Assembly: GCF_907165195.1 (NCBI RefSeq) | Contig: NZ_OU015584.1 | Span: 2,385,291-2,449,290, forward strand | Source: Parvicella tangerina | GTDB lineage: Bacteria > Bacteroidota > Bacteroidia > Flavobacteriales_D > Parvicellaceae | Direction: 5' to 3' | Length of the DNA: 64,000 nucleotides | Shown: positions 31,373 through 39,757 of the stretch, piece by piece | Layout: each line of letters begins with the position of its first letter | How positions within the stretch are numbered: position 1 is the stretch's first letter | Program-made: the position numbers and the translations under genes | Notes under the pieces: model-generated | What the model was told of the DNA's origin: nothing | The model's input: only the letters and a program-made list of their open reading frames with translations | The model's database searches: none

Positions 31373-32622
31373 TTCTTTTTCTTAGCAGCTGGAAATAACA
31401 GATTGTTCAGAATCAATCGATACCCAGGGGAATTCGGATACAAATTTAAATCTGTTGGAGGATCATTCACGTAGTGCTTATAATCTTCTGGATCATGGCC
31501 ACCATAGAATGTCCATTGCCCTTTACCGTATTCTCCGTGAATGTAACGTGCAGTGCCTAGCGCTTTATTATCGCCCATAATCAACACACTAGACTTGATA
31601 TACTTGGTATAGAAATCTGTTGTCTGACCGAAAAAGCCGTTAATAATCTGGGTATGGTTCTGACATAACATAGTCGGCACAATGTCCCACTTTGCGCTGA
31701 ACTCGAATAAGGTAAACTTATCCTGACTCTCTGGGATCTTGTTATGAACCTTGGTAGCATCAATACTGGAAAACTCATACTCCATAGGGTTCTTGCTCAA
31801 AATAAAATCCTTAAAAGCCAACGTTCGGGTAAAATCTAACTTACTCTGGGCTGCAGGATCTGCAGAGTCGCCATCGAACATATACTCACAGATATCCGTC
31901 CCTTCCGCAGCAAGCGAAATATCATAACTATCCGTACCTGAACACATGGTAAATAAAAAACCTCCACCTGCTGTGAATTCTTCTATTTTCTTTGCTACAC
32001 CTAGTTTTAGTTCAGACACTTTTGAATAACCTAATTCTGCAGCTGTTTGTTCTGCTTCCAACTGTTGCTCTTTATACCAATTTGCATTACGGTACTGTCC
32101 ATAAAAACGACCGTATTGACCTGTAAAATCTTCATGGTGCAGATGCAACCAATCGTATTTCGGCAAATCTCCACCAATGACTTCCCGGTCATAAACCTCA
32201 TCGTAAGGAATCTCAGCATACGTCAAAACAAGCGTCACAGCATCATCCCACGGCTGCTTTCCTTTCGGTGTGTAAACGGCTACTTTTGGAGCTTTTTCCA
32301 ACTTAACAACCTCTTGATTGACTTCTGGATCAGCAATTTGAGATTTAATCTGAGCTGCCTGAACATTCGCTATCACCTCATAGCTAACGCCTCTTAAAAT
32401 TAATTCTTCCTCTATGGTACTGTAATGCTGAACAAGGAAACTCCCTCCTCTATAATTCAATAGCCAGTCTACAGAAATATCATTTTGTAAAATCCAATAT
32501 GCCACACCGTAGGCTTTTAGATGATTCTTCTGTTTATCAGCATCCATGGGTATGAGAATATAGCTTGCCTGAACAAGCGACACCATTAGTAATAAAACGA
32601 TAGATGTGATGATTCTTTTCAT
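31360..32622 (-). CDS. secreted conserved protein usually labelled asparagine synthetase B
   Basis: A 420-residue exported protein with a signal peptide (ending LVQASY) and a Lys-rich C-terminus (AAKKKKQKT). From memory, near relatives in Bacteroidota carry the database name asparagine synthetase B. The sequence does not support that activity: there is no N-terminal Cys2 for glutamine hydrolysis, no SGGxDS ATP-binding loop, and the protein is exported. What is seen is a flavodoxin/class I glutamine-amidotransferase-like layout with GGGFLFTMCSGTDSYDI near residue 220, followed by YGKGQWTFYGGHDPEDY near residue 375, resembling ThuA/GATase-like proteins. Function is unknown. It appears monocistronic. 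Confidence 0.72.
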   Translation of the reverse strand: MKRIITSIVLLLMVSLVQASYILIPMDADKQKNHLKAYGVAYWILQNDISVDWLLNYRGGSFLVQHYSTIEEELILRGVSYEVIANVQAAQIKSQIADPEVNQEVVKLEKAPKVAVYTPKGKQPWDDAVTLVLTYAEIPYDEVYDREVIGGDLPKYDWLHLHHEDFTGQYGRFYGQYRNANWYKEQQLEAEQTAAELGYSKVSELKLGVAKKIEEFTAGGGFLFTMCSGTDSYDISLAAEGTDICEYMFDGDSADPAAQSKLDFTRTLAFKDFILSKNPMEYEFSSIDATKVHNKIPESQDKFTLFEFSAKWDIVPTMLCQNHTQIINGFFGQTTDFYTKYIKSSVLIMGDNKALGTARYIHGEYGKGQWTFYGGHDPEDYKHYVNDPPTDLNLYPNSPGYRLILNNLLFPAAKKKKQKT

Positions 32623-32787
32623 GTTAGGTAAAGGTACAAATATTATGCTAAGGAAGCTAAATTGTGATCCCTATACTTCCTTTTGAGATATTGAAGCTTC
32701 TATTCAAGTTTTTTCTTCTTAAGGAGTTAAAGAGGTTTTCTTCTTGTCTTCTTAATTGAAATCACGAGTAGGTATTTCAAACAATGT

Positions 32788-32795
32788 TATATTTG
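32788..32795 (+). promoter_or_regulatory. -7 promoter element before the lipoprotein gene
   Basis: TATATTTG matches TAnnTTTG, 18 bases before the ATG at 32813. It supports that ATG rather than the upstream in-frame TTG at 32756, which would lie before the promoter. No TTG is found at 17-23 bases. Confidence 0.4.
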
Positions 32796-32812
32796 TGGCT
32801 ATATTAAAGATC

Positions 32813-33283
32813 ATGAAAACAATTCTATTTTTTGGACTCTTGACGCTTGCGTTTATCAGTTGTGAAGGAGATGTCAAGACACCCAATGAAACTTCAGAGT
32901 CTGCTTCAGATGAAGTCTTAAGCAAAGACTCTTTGGGTGATGAAACTGGCGATATTTATGCTCAAGACTGGGAACAGTTTAAACAAGCCGTAATTTATAA
33001 GGATAAAGATGCTGTTTTGTTTTTTGTGGCAAAAAATGACCAGAGTCTTAGAGACATTCTAGAACTTTCCTACGATTACATTTTTGATGATCAAATGATA
33101 GAGAATATCGAAGAGATGAATTATCAAGATCTTCCAGTATCAAATGAAAATAGTTCCTGGCGAGAATTGAGCACTTACTATTTTGGTGAGGTTGATGGTG
33201 AAATTTACGAATCGGGAACATTTTTATATTTTGAAGAACGACCAGAAGGATTAAGAATTGTAAACTATTTAGCAGCAGGATAA
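32813..33283 (+). CDS. small lipoprotein, unknown function
   Basis: A 156-residue lipoprotein. The lipobox is visible in the signal peptide (LAFISC, Cys at residue 17), followed by an acidic Ser/Thr-rich linker ([13 protein letters not shown]) that is usual for surface- or periplasm-tethered proteins in Bacteroidota. The mature domain of about 110 residues ([19 protein letters not shown], ending [10 protein letters not shown]) resembles small NTF2-like cone domains in pattern, but I do not recognise a named family. The ATG at 32813 is chosen for the signal peptide and the promoter-like element before it. pgk starts 2 bases after its stop, so the two are probably cotranscribed. Confidence 0.72.
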   Translation: MKTILFFGLLTLAFISCEGDVKTPNETSESASDEVLSKDSLGDETGDIYAQDWEQFKQAVIYKDKDAVLFFVAKNDQSLRDILELSYDYIFDDQMIENIEEMNYQDLPVSNENSSWRELSTYYFGEVDGEIYESGTFLYFEERPEGLRIVNYLAAG

Positions 33284-33285
33284 TT

Positions 33286-34479
33286 ATGCAAACCATTTCA
33301 ACTTACGACTTTTCGAATAAAAGAGCATTGCTTAGAGTGGACTTCAACGTTCCGTTGAACAAAGAAACGCTTGAGGTTACGGATAGAACGAGAATTAAGG
33401 CCGCTGTGCCAACGATCCATAAAATTCTTCAGGCAGGGGGAAGTGTGGTGCTAATGTCTCACCTAGGAAGACCGAAAGACGCTTTTGACGAAAAACTATC
33501 ACTAAAGAATATCGTCAAGGCAGTTTCTGAAGAATTAGATCATGAAGTAACATTTGCAGGTGACTGCATCAGCGAAGAGGCTTTTGCCATTACCGCTAGC
33601 CTTGCTCCGGGAAGTGTTGTAATACTGGATAACTTACGCTTTCACGCTGAAGAAAAAAAGGGAGATCTTGGGTTCGCTGAAAAACTCGCTAAACATGGAG
33701 ACGTTTACGTGAATGATGCCTTCGGTACAGCGCATAGAGCACATGCTTCAACTGCTGTTATTGCCGATTTCTTTCCAAATGATAAAATGTTTGGTCTATT
33801 AATTGAAAAAGAGATCGAATCCGTAGATCAAGTGTTGAATAGTGGATTAAAACCCCTAACCGCAATTGTTGGTGGTGCGAAGGTTTCTTCCAAGATCACC
33901 ATCATAGAACAGCTTTTAAACAAAGTGGACCACCTCATTATTGGTGGAGGAATGGCCTACACATTTGTAAAAGCAAAAGGAGGACAGATAGGTAACTCAC
34001 TTGTTGAAGATGACTTTATAGCAACAGCTCAAAAAATATATGAATTAGCAGAAGAAAAAGGCGTTCAACTTCATATTCCTATTGACACTTTGGTTGCTGA
34101 TGACTTTAATAACGATGCGAATACAAAAACATGTCCGATCGATGAGATCCCTGATGGGTGGATGGGACTAGACATTGGTGATCAGACGATGCAATCTTTT
34201 GTAGAGGTCGTCCTAAATTCTAAACTAATTTTATGGAATGGCCCCATGGGGGTGTTTGAAATGCCAACATTTCAAAAAGGAACTGTAGCTATAGCAAAAG
34301 CAGTTGCTTCTGCTACGTCAAATGGTGCTTTTAGTCTTGTGGGTGGCGGTGATAGCGTTGCAGCTGTTAACCAGTTCAACCTAGCAGACAAAGTAAGTCA
34401 TGTGAGTACTGGTGGAGGTGCCATGTTAGAGTATTTGGAAGGCGTGGACTTACCAGGAATTGCGGCAATCAGAAAATAA
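33286..34479 (+). CDS. pgk: phosphoglycerate kinase
   Basis: A 397-residue glycolytic enzyme transferring the phosphate of 1,3-bisphosphoglycerate to ADP. N-domain substrate residues lie in [11 protein letters not shown] and [12 protein letters not shown]; the [14 protein letters not shown] loop is intact. C-domain nucleotide-binding segments are [24 protein letters not shown] and [10 protein letters not shown], with the last Gly-rich [13 protein letters not shown]. All are canonical, so the protein should be active. It follows a lipoprotein gene by 2 bases and is followed by a phosphoribosyltransferase gene after 4 bases. Confidence 0.97.
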   Translation: MQTISTYDFSNKRALLRVDFNVPLNKETLEVTDRTRIKAAVPTIHKILQAGGSVVLMSHLGRPKDAFDEKLSLKNIVKAVSEELDHEVTFAGDCISEEAFAITASLAPGSVVILDNLRFHAEEKKGDLGFAEKLAKHGDVYVNDAFGTAHRAHASTAVIADFFPNDKMFGLLIEKEIESVDQVLNSGLKPLTAIVGGAKVSSKITIIEQLLNKVDHLIIGGGMAYTFVKAKGGQIGNSLVEDDFIATAQKIYELAEEKGVQLHIPIDTLVADDFNNDANTKTCPIDEIPDGWMGLDIGDQTMQSFVEVVLNSKLILWNGPMGVFEMPTFQKGTVAIAKAVASATSNGAFSLVGGGDSVAAVNQFNLADKVSHVSTGGGAMLEYLEGVDLPGIAAIRK

Positions 34480-34483
34480 TCTT

Positions 34484-34990
34484 ATGGCAGAAAAAACTCT
34501 CATTATTGGAAACGAAAAAGTTCATCAGAAAATTGAGCGAATTGCGTATGAAATCGTAGAGCATAATTTCGATGAAAAAGAATTAGTTTTAGTTGGTATT
34601 GCTAAAAGAGGTTATTTGTTTGCTGAGTTAGTGTTTAATGAGGTCAAAAAAATAGGTAAACAGGACGTTTCTCTAGAATCCATTGCTTTAGATAAAGATA
34701 ATGTCTTCGATGCAAACGGAATAAATTACTCTGGAGAACTGAATGCTCTCAACGGCAAAACAGTAATCGTAATTGATGATGTGCTGAACTCAGGTGTCAC
34801 GCTAATGTATGCCGTTCGACATCTACTGGGCGCACAAATCAAAAAAATGAACACGGCTGTTTTGGTTGACAGAAGACACAGAAACTTCCCTATTCGTGCA
34901 GATTTTGCAGGACTGACTCTCAGCACGACTTTACAAGAACATATTGCTGTTGAGTTCACTAATGAAGAAGTAAACGTATATTTGGTTTAA
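34484..34990 (+). CDS. phosphoribosyltransferase family protein (PyrR-like)
   Basis: A 168-residue type I phosphoribosyltransferase. The PRPP-binding loop is VIVIDDVLNSGVTLMYAV (about residues 95-112), and the N-terminal hood contains LVGIAKRGYLFAE. The C-terminal segment RHRNFPIRADFAGLTLST resembles PyrR/uracil-type members, but a specific base cannot be assigned, and a regulatory role of PyrR kind is only possible. The ATG at 34484 gives the usual start; a longer in-frame version begins inside pgk. Located 4 bases after pgk. Confidence 0.85.
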   Translation: MAEKTLIIGNEKVHQKIERIAYEIVEHNFDEKELVLVGIAKRGYLFAELVFNEVKKIGKQDVSLESIALDKDNVFDANGINYSGELNALNGKTVIVIDDVLNSGVTLMYAVRHLLGAQIKKMNTAVLVDRRHRNFPIRADFAGLTLSTTLQEHIAVEFTNEEVNVYLV

Positions 34991-35000
34991 AACCAGTCAT

Positions 35001-35756
35001 TTGATCAAGATCAGTGCGGCCATAATCACTTACAACGAAGAGCAGAATATCCAAAGATGCATCGAATCGTTGTTACCAGTTGTTGATGAAATCGTTGTTG
35101 TGGATTCTTTGTCTGAAGACCGAACAGTGGAGATAGCGGAATCTCTAGGAGCCAAAGTAATACTTCAGAAGTTTCTGGGCCATATTCAACAAAAGAACCT
35201 GGCCATTGAGCAAACAAGTCATCCCTATGTGCTTTCACTAGATGCAGATGAGGCTCTATCTGAAACATTACAACAATCCATTCTGCAAGTAAAAGAAAAC
35301 TGGGAAGGTGAAGGATATTGCTTCAACAGGCTTACCAATTATTGTGGAAAGTGGATCAAAACTTGTGGTTGGTATCCTGACGTAAAACTTCGACTTTTTA
35401 AGAAGGGAAAGGGAGAATGGCAGGGGCTTAACCCTCATGATGAATTCAAGCTCTTTAAGTCTAAACCTCAACACCTTAAAGGAGATCTTCTTCACTACTC
35501 TTTTTACACGGTGGAACAACATTTAAAGCAAATTGATTACTTCTCAACTATTGGAGCAAAAGCCCTCCACGAAAAAGGGGCAAAAGGAAGTCTAATCAAG
35601 CAATACCTCAACCCAGTTGCCATGTTCTTTAAAAGTTATTTGCTTAAAGGAGGTATCTTTGATGGAAAGTACGGATTTTTAATCAGCTGGTATTCAGCTG
35701 GAGAGAAATACCAAAAATACAATAAGTTAAGAGCATTGAATAATTCGAAGGCATGA
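35001..35756 (+). CDS. family 2 glycosyltransferase (WaaE/KdtX-like)
   Basis: A 251-residue GT-A fold glycosyltransferase. ISAAIITYNEEQNIQRCIES at the N-terminus is the GT2 nucleotide-binding motif, and SLDADEALS carries the DxD metal site. The region GWYPDVKLRLFKKGKGEWQG is typical of the WaaE/KdtX group that adds a beta-glucose or heptose to lipopolysaccharide core. No ATG exists near the start; TTG at 35001 gives the correct N-terminus with a hydrophobic first strand. The ATG of the next glycosyltransferase overlaps its stop (ATGA), so the two are coupled and probably build the same envelope glycan. Confidence 0.88.
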   Translation: MIKISAAIITYNEEQNIQRCIESLLPVVDEIVVVDSLSEDRTVEIAESLGAKVILQKFLGHIQQKNLAIEQTSHPYVLSLDADEALSETLQQSILQVKENWEGEGYCFNRLTNYCGKWIKTCGWYPDVKLRLFKKGKGEWQGLNPHDEFKLFKSKPQHLKGDLLHYSFYTVEQHLKQIDYFSTIGAKALHEKGAKGSLIKQYLNPVAMFFKSYLLKGGIFDGKYGFLISWYSAGEKYQKYNKLRALNNSKA

Positions 35757-36853
35757 AGATCTTACACCTCAGTTCAGAAAAAACCTGGAGAGGAGGCGAA
35801 CAACAAATTGCATACCTAATTCAGGAGCAAATGTTGGCCGGTGAGTCCGTAATGGTTGCCTGTAAAAGAGATTCTGTATTCGAAAAGTACTGCATGGATA
35901 ATCGCATTCCCTATCAAGCTTTAAGTTTTTCAAACAGTTTTGATATGGCCACGGCTACGGGCATCAAAAAGTTACACAAAGCGCACCACTTTGACATTAT
36001 TCACCTTCATAGCAGTCGCAGTCATTCCCTAGCTATTTTGGCTACGAAGTTCGGTCTCAAGGCTAACCTCATATTAAGTAGAAGAGTTGATTTTCCAAGT
36101 AGTGGGAATGCATTAAGTAATTACAAGTATAATCATCCGCAGATCAAGAAAATCATCTGCGTTTCTGAAAAAGTTAAAGAGATTATTGGTCAAACGATTA
36201 GGGACAAAAACAAATTATGTGTTGTTTATGATGGTATCGATTTGAAACGATTTGAGGGTAGTGAAAAGAGAAATATTTTACACGAAGAATTTGGACTCTC
36301 TCCTGAGACAAAAATCGTGGCAAATATCTCAGCGTTAGCGGGCCACAAAGACTATATCACCTTTGTCAATACTGTTGCTGCTTTCAAGAAAAAACACGAT
36401 TTACCCGTGAAGTTTTTCATTATTGGAGAAGGTGACCAAAGAACATCAATTGAGGAGCATATTAACGCCACAAAAACCTCAGGTGTAATTATCATGACTG
36501 GATTTAGAGATGACGTGCCTGACATTTTTCCAGAGATAGACGTATTTCTGATGACTTCTAAAGAAGAAGGACTAGGGTCTACTAATTTAGATGCATTTGC
36601 AAATCGAATACCCGTTGTGGCCACAGCTGGAGGTGGAATTCCTGAAGTTGTAAAACATGAAAAAACCGGATTGCTTGCACCAGTTCAAGCTTCAGAGATT
36701 CTGGCCGAACACCTGTTTAGAATGTTGACAGATAACGAACTTCAGACCAAAGTTACCCAAAATGCATACAAGGTTTTGAACGAGTCCTTTACGAAAGAGG
36801 TGATGGCAAAGAAAACCATGGAATGGTATAAATCTGTTATATCTGAAACCTAA
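35753..36853 (+). CDS. family 4 glycosyltransferase
   Basis: A 366-residue GT-B fold glycosyltransferase. N-domain: SSEKTWRGGEQQIAYLI with the Gly-rich loop. C-domain: the donor-binding segments IGEGDQRTSIEE, VFLMTSKEEGLGSTNLDAFA and VVATAGGGIPEVV, with the EX7E pattern of GT4 partly retained (EEGLGSTNLD). It overlaps the GT2 stop by 4 bases (ATGA), so the two enzymes are translationally coupled and likely act in lipopolysaccharide or capsule synthesis. Donor and acceptor sugars are not known. Confidence 0.9.
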   Translation: MKILHLSSEKTWRGGEQQIAYLIQEQMLAGESVMVACKRDSVFEKYCMDNRIPYQALSFSNSFDMATATGIKKLHKAHHFDIIHLHSSRSHSLAILATKFGLKANLILSRRVDFPSSGNALSNYKYNHPQIKKIICVSEKVKEIIGQTIRDKNKLCVVYDGIDLKRFEGSEKRNILHEEFGLSPETKIVANISALAGHKDYITFVNTVAAFKKKHDLPVKFFIIGEGDQRTSIEEHINATKTSGVIIMTGFRDDVPDIFPEIDVFLMTSKEEGLGSTNLDAFANRIPVVATAGGGIPEVVKHEKTGLLAPVQASEILAEHLFRMLTDNELQTKVTQNAYKVLNESFTKEVMAKKTMEWYKSVISET

Positions 36854-36917
36854 TCCACCTATCTCAGTAGAAAGGATTATATTTAACCCTGAACCAAACA
36901 CCTTGCAACGTGTATTA

Positions 36918-37994
36918 ATGAGCAAAAGAAATCTTATGAAGATCATTAATAGCATAACACTTACCTTCTTCCTGCCCATCTTAATGTGGGGGCAAAATAC
37001 GAGTCCTTCAGTTTCTGGAGAGGTCGCCCAACCCCAACCGATTGAAAGTAACTTTTCAAATTATTTTGCAAAGCGCAGTGCATATATCGACAAGGACACC
37101 AAACAGATATCAACTTCTGAACAAGAGAAACTTGATGATATTGTGGCTCAAGGAGCACAGATCAATCAAGATTCCTATCAGTACAATTATATGGAGTATG
37201 TGAATAGAGGTCGATCTATTGATGCTTTCAATTTCCTTCAAAAAGCCGAAGCTGCGTATCCCGACAATGCCGAATTGTATGATGACTTCGTTTATCACTA
37301 TGAACTGACAGGAAATGAAAATCAGAAAAAAGTGTATTGTAAAAAGTTGGATGAAAGCAATACGATACCAGCAGCAATCATGGAGTACAATTATAACGTT
37401 TTGATGTCTCTTGATAACAAAGCCATATTACTTACAAATGGAAGTGATGATACTTTCCCTTTGTTCATTTGGCAATCGATCAAAGGAGTAAGAAATGATG
37501 TAACGGTGATCAACTTAGACATGTTGACTGAATCCGCTTACGTCAATCAAAAAGCGAAGGAAGGGAACCTAAAGATCAAGCTGCAATCCTCTCCACTTGA
37601 GACGATGGCATATATACTTGACCACAATAATAACAAGAACATCTATGTTGGTCATACTATTAGCCAGCAACTTTTAAAAGACTACAAAGATGAGCTTTAT
37701 CTCTCTGGTTTAACCTACCAGCACTCAAAGCAACCTATAGAAAATGTAGAAGAAGCGGTAGATCGGTTTGAGAATGACTTTATACTCGATGAACTAGAGC
37801 ATTCTCAAGGGAATACAAAGGTTGACCAATTAAACTTCAATTATATCCTTCCACTAATCACCTTCATTGAATATTACAAATCTGTTGGTGAACAAGAAAA
37901 GCTGGAAGAGACAAAGAAATTGGCAATAAAAATAGCTAGAAGAGTAGGTAAAGAGTCCTACATACTAAAGTACTTATCTGATAAAGGGTTATAG
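36918..37994 (+). CDS. secreted helical (TPR-like) protein, unknown function
   Basis: A 358-residue protein with an N-terminal signal peptide (ending LMWGQN); ATG at 36918 and ATG at 36936 are both possible starts. The central part resembles TPR-like helices (AYPDNAELYDDFVYHYELTG). The segment NKAILLTNGSDDTFPLFIWQ, then VTVINLDML, matches the pattern seen in the C-terminal half of DUF2723-type Bacteroidota membrane proteins, here without the membrane part. No enzyme motif is evident. It lies just before an ECF sigma/anti-sigma pair (17 bases to the sigma start), so it may belong to that unit. Confidence 0.72.
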   Translation: MSKRNLMKIINSITLTFFLPILMWGQNTSPSVSGEVAQPQPIESNFSNYFAKRSAYIDKDTKQISTSEQEKLDDIVAQGAQINQDSYQYNYMEYVNRGRSIDAFNFLQKAEAAYPDNAELYDDFVYHYELTGNENQKKVYCKKLDESNTIPAAIMEYNYNVLMSLDNKAILLTNGSDDTFPLFIWQSIKGVRNDVTVINLDMLTESAYVNQKAKEGNLKIKLQSSPLETMAYILDHNNNKNIYVGHTISQQLLKDYKDELYLSGLTYQHSKQPIENVEEAVDRFENDFILDELEHSQGNTKVDQLNFNYILPLITFIEYYKSVGEQEKLEETKKLAIKIARRVGKESYILKYLSDKGL

Positions 37995-38011
37995 CCACTT
38001 TGGTGGTATTC

Positions 38012-38641
38012 ATGAAAGTAGTTGGTCAAAAATATAAGGTTTACTCAGACGAAGATTTAATGGCAGAGGTCATTAAAGGAAATGATCGTGCTTTCTCCGA
38101 AATTTACGACCGCTACAGCAGAGCTATGCTCAATTACTTCTATAAAATGCTTTGGCAGGATAGAGAATTGGCTGAAGATTTCATGCAAGAACTCTTCACT
38201 AAAATTATTCACAAGCCTAACCTGTTTAACGTTAATCGTTCATTCAAGACCTGGATCTACAGTATTGCCAATAACATGTGTAAGAACGAATATCGCAAGC
38301 AGGAGGTCAGAAAAGGGACTTCAAACAATCTAAATGAAAACATTAGTGTAGCTAACGATACTCCCGCTCCGGATAAAAAACATGATCAAGGAGTTTTCAA
38401 CGATCGACTCAAAGAAGAGCTAAACAATCTTTCTGACAATCATAAAAACACTTTTATTTTACGATTTAAACATGACCTAAGCATCAAAGAGATCGCAGAA
38501 ATAATGGAGACTTCAGAGGGGACGGTTAAGTCTAGAATTTTCTACACGCTAAAAAAATTGAGTGAAAACTTAAAAGAATTTAAACCAATTGGCGCTTCGG
38601 TTGTACTGATGATCATAACCGCCATAAAAAACCTTTTTTAA
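38012..38641 (+). CDS. ECF sigma factor
   Basis: A 209-residue sigma-70 family factor with only regions 2 and 4. Region 2: FSEIYDRYSRAMLNYFYKML, DRELAEDFMQELFTKII, SFKTWIYSIANNMCKNEYRK. Region 4: LSIKEIAEIMETSEGTVKSR, a helix-turn-helix for the -35-like element. The C-terminus has an unusual extra hydrophobic tail (SVVLMIITAIKNLF), which could touch the membrane. The ATG at 38012 was chosen over a TTG at 38000. The next gene starts 3 bases downstream and encodes a single-pass membrane protein with the look of an anti-sigma factor. Confidence 0.9.
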   Translation: MKVVGQKYKVYSDEDLMAEVIKGNDRAFSEIYDRYSRAMLNYFYKMLWQDRELAEDFMQELFTKIIHKPNLFNVNRSFKTWIYSIANNMCKNEYRKQEVRKGTSNNLNENISVANDTPAPDKKHDQGVFNDRLKEELNNLSDNHKNTFILRFKHDLSIKEIAEIMETSEGTVKSRIFYTLKKLSENLKEFKPIGASVVLMIITAIKNLF

Positions 38642-38644
38642 GGG

Positions 38645-39679
38645 ATGGATGAAAAGAACCGACATATCGACAAAATACTATTAAGTAAGTCTTATGAAGA
38701 GCTAACCGCTGAAGAATTTTTGGTGATTAAAGATGAGATCAGTTCAGAAAGTGAATATAATGATCTTCGGGCAATGCTAATGGCATCAGTTCGAGAGATC
38801 AATGCTGCTCAAGACATTGAACCTAGAGCTACCACGAAAAGCTTTCTGATGAAAGAGTTTGGCAAGGTTCATCCAGCAACAAGAACAAATGCTGGTACTG
38901 GGGGTTTGGGTTTTCTTTTTCCTAGGGACAAGGCTTTTTACCAAAAACCAGGCTATCAGCTCATTGCCATTGCAGCCGTTGTCATATTGATCATTACGAT
39001 ATTCCCTAAAATTACAGGAGACATCTCTAATAAAGGAGAGATTGCTCAGCATAACGTTGAAGAACCTACGACCACAAAAAAAGATGACGTCAACAAACCT
39101 AAAGAAGATGTTAAGAAACAATTGGATGAAACAGTAGAAAAAGATCTGGCCAATCAGCAAGAACAAACCACTGATCAAATGATAGCAACAGGAAACAAGG
39201 AGCAAAAAGAAACTTCAAGCCCACTTGTTGTCCAAGATGAAGAAGTACTGAAAGACAAGGTAGCTGATGTCAAAAATATTGATCATATTGCTCAACTTGA
39301 GGAAGAAGTTGCTGCACCTGCCATGGAGGCTCCTGCAGAAGACGCTTATGTTACTGATGAACTGAGTGATTTTACTCAAGAGACAACAGTAGTAGCAGGA
39401 TCAAACACGGTTACTACTAATGATAGTAGCAGCGATTTAGATGACTATTATGATTACAATATGAATAACTCAGCAGGTGAAACTGGCGGTGCTGAACTTG
39501 CAGTTGTTGAAGAATCAGCCGAAGTTGATCAAGTCATGTCAAAAACAGAAGTTGTTGCTAAATCTCCTTCAAAAGAGAGGTCAAATGCGAAACTAGATAC
39601 CCCTGTCCCTGCAGTTAAAAAAGTTAAAACACTTGCTGAAAATGCTGAGTTGATTGACCTTTTCTATACCGCAATGTAA
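38645..39679 (+). CDS. single-pass membrane protein, probable anti-sigma factor
   Basis: A 344-residue protein with a cytosolic N-terminal helical region (about 1-95), one transmembrane helix at about 101-118 (LIAIAAVVILIITIFP) and a long acidic, low-complexity extracytoplasmic part rich in Glu, Asp, Lys and Thr. This topology is common in anti-sigma factors next to ECF sigma genes, but no ZAS zinc motif is visible in the N-terminal part. The position 3 bases after the sigma gene supports the role; sequence similarity alone does not prove it. Confidence 0.65.
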   Translation: MDEKNRHIDKILLSKSYEELTAEEFLVIKDEISSESEYNDLRAMLMASVREINAAQDIEPRATTKSFLMKEFGKVHPATRTNAGTGGLGFLFPRDKAFYQKPGYQLIAIAAVVILIITIFPKITGDISNKGEIAQHNVEEPTTTKKDDVNKPKEDVKKQLDETVEKDLANQQEQTTDQMIATGNKEQKETSSPLVVQDEEVLKDKVADVKNIDHIAQLEEEVAAPAMEAPAEDAYVTDELSDFTQETTVVAGSNTVTTNDSSSDLDDYYDYNMNNSAGETGGAELAVVEESAEVDQVMSKTEVVAKSPSKERSNAKLDTPVPAVKKVKTLAENAELIDLFYTAM

Positions 39680-39757
39680 TTTTATGTGAAATTGATTATC
39701 ACGAAAAAAGAATCGATCACGCTAATTTCGTCAATCAGGGGGTAATTTACCAGAAAA

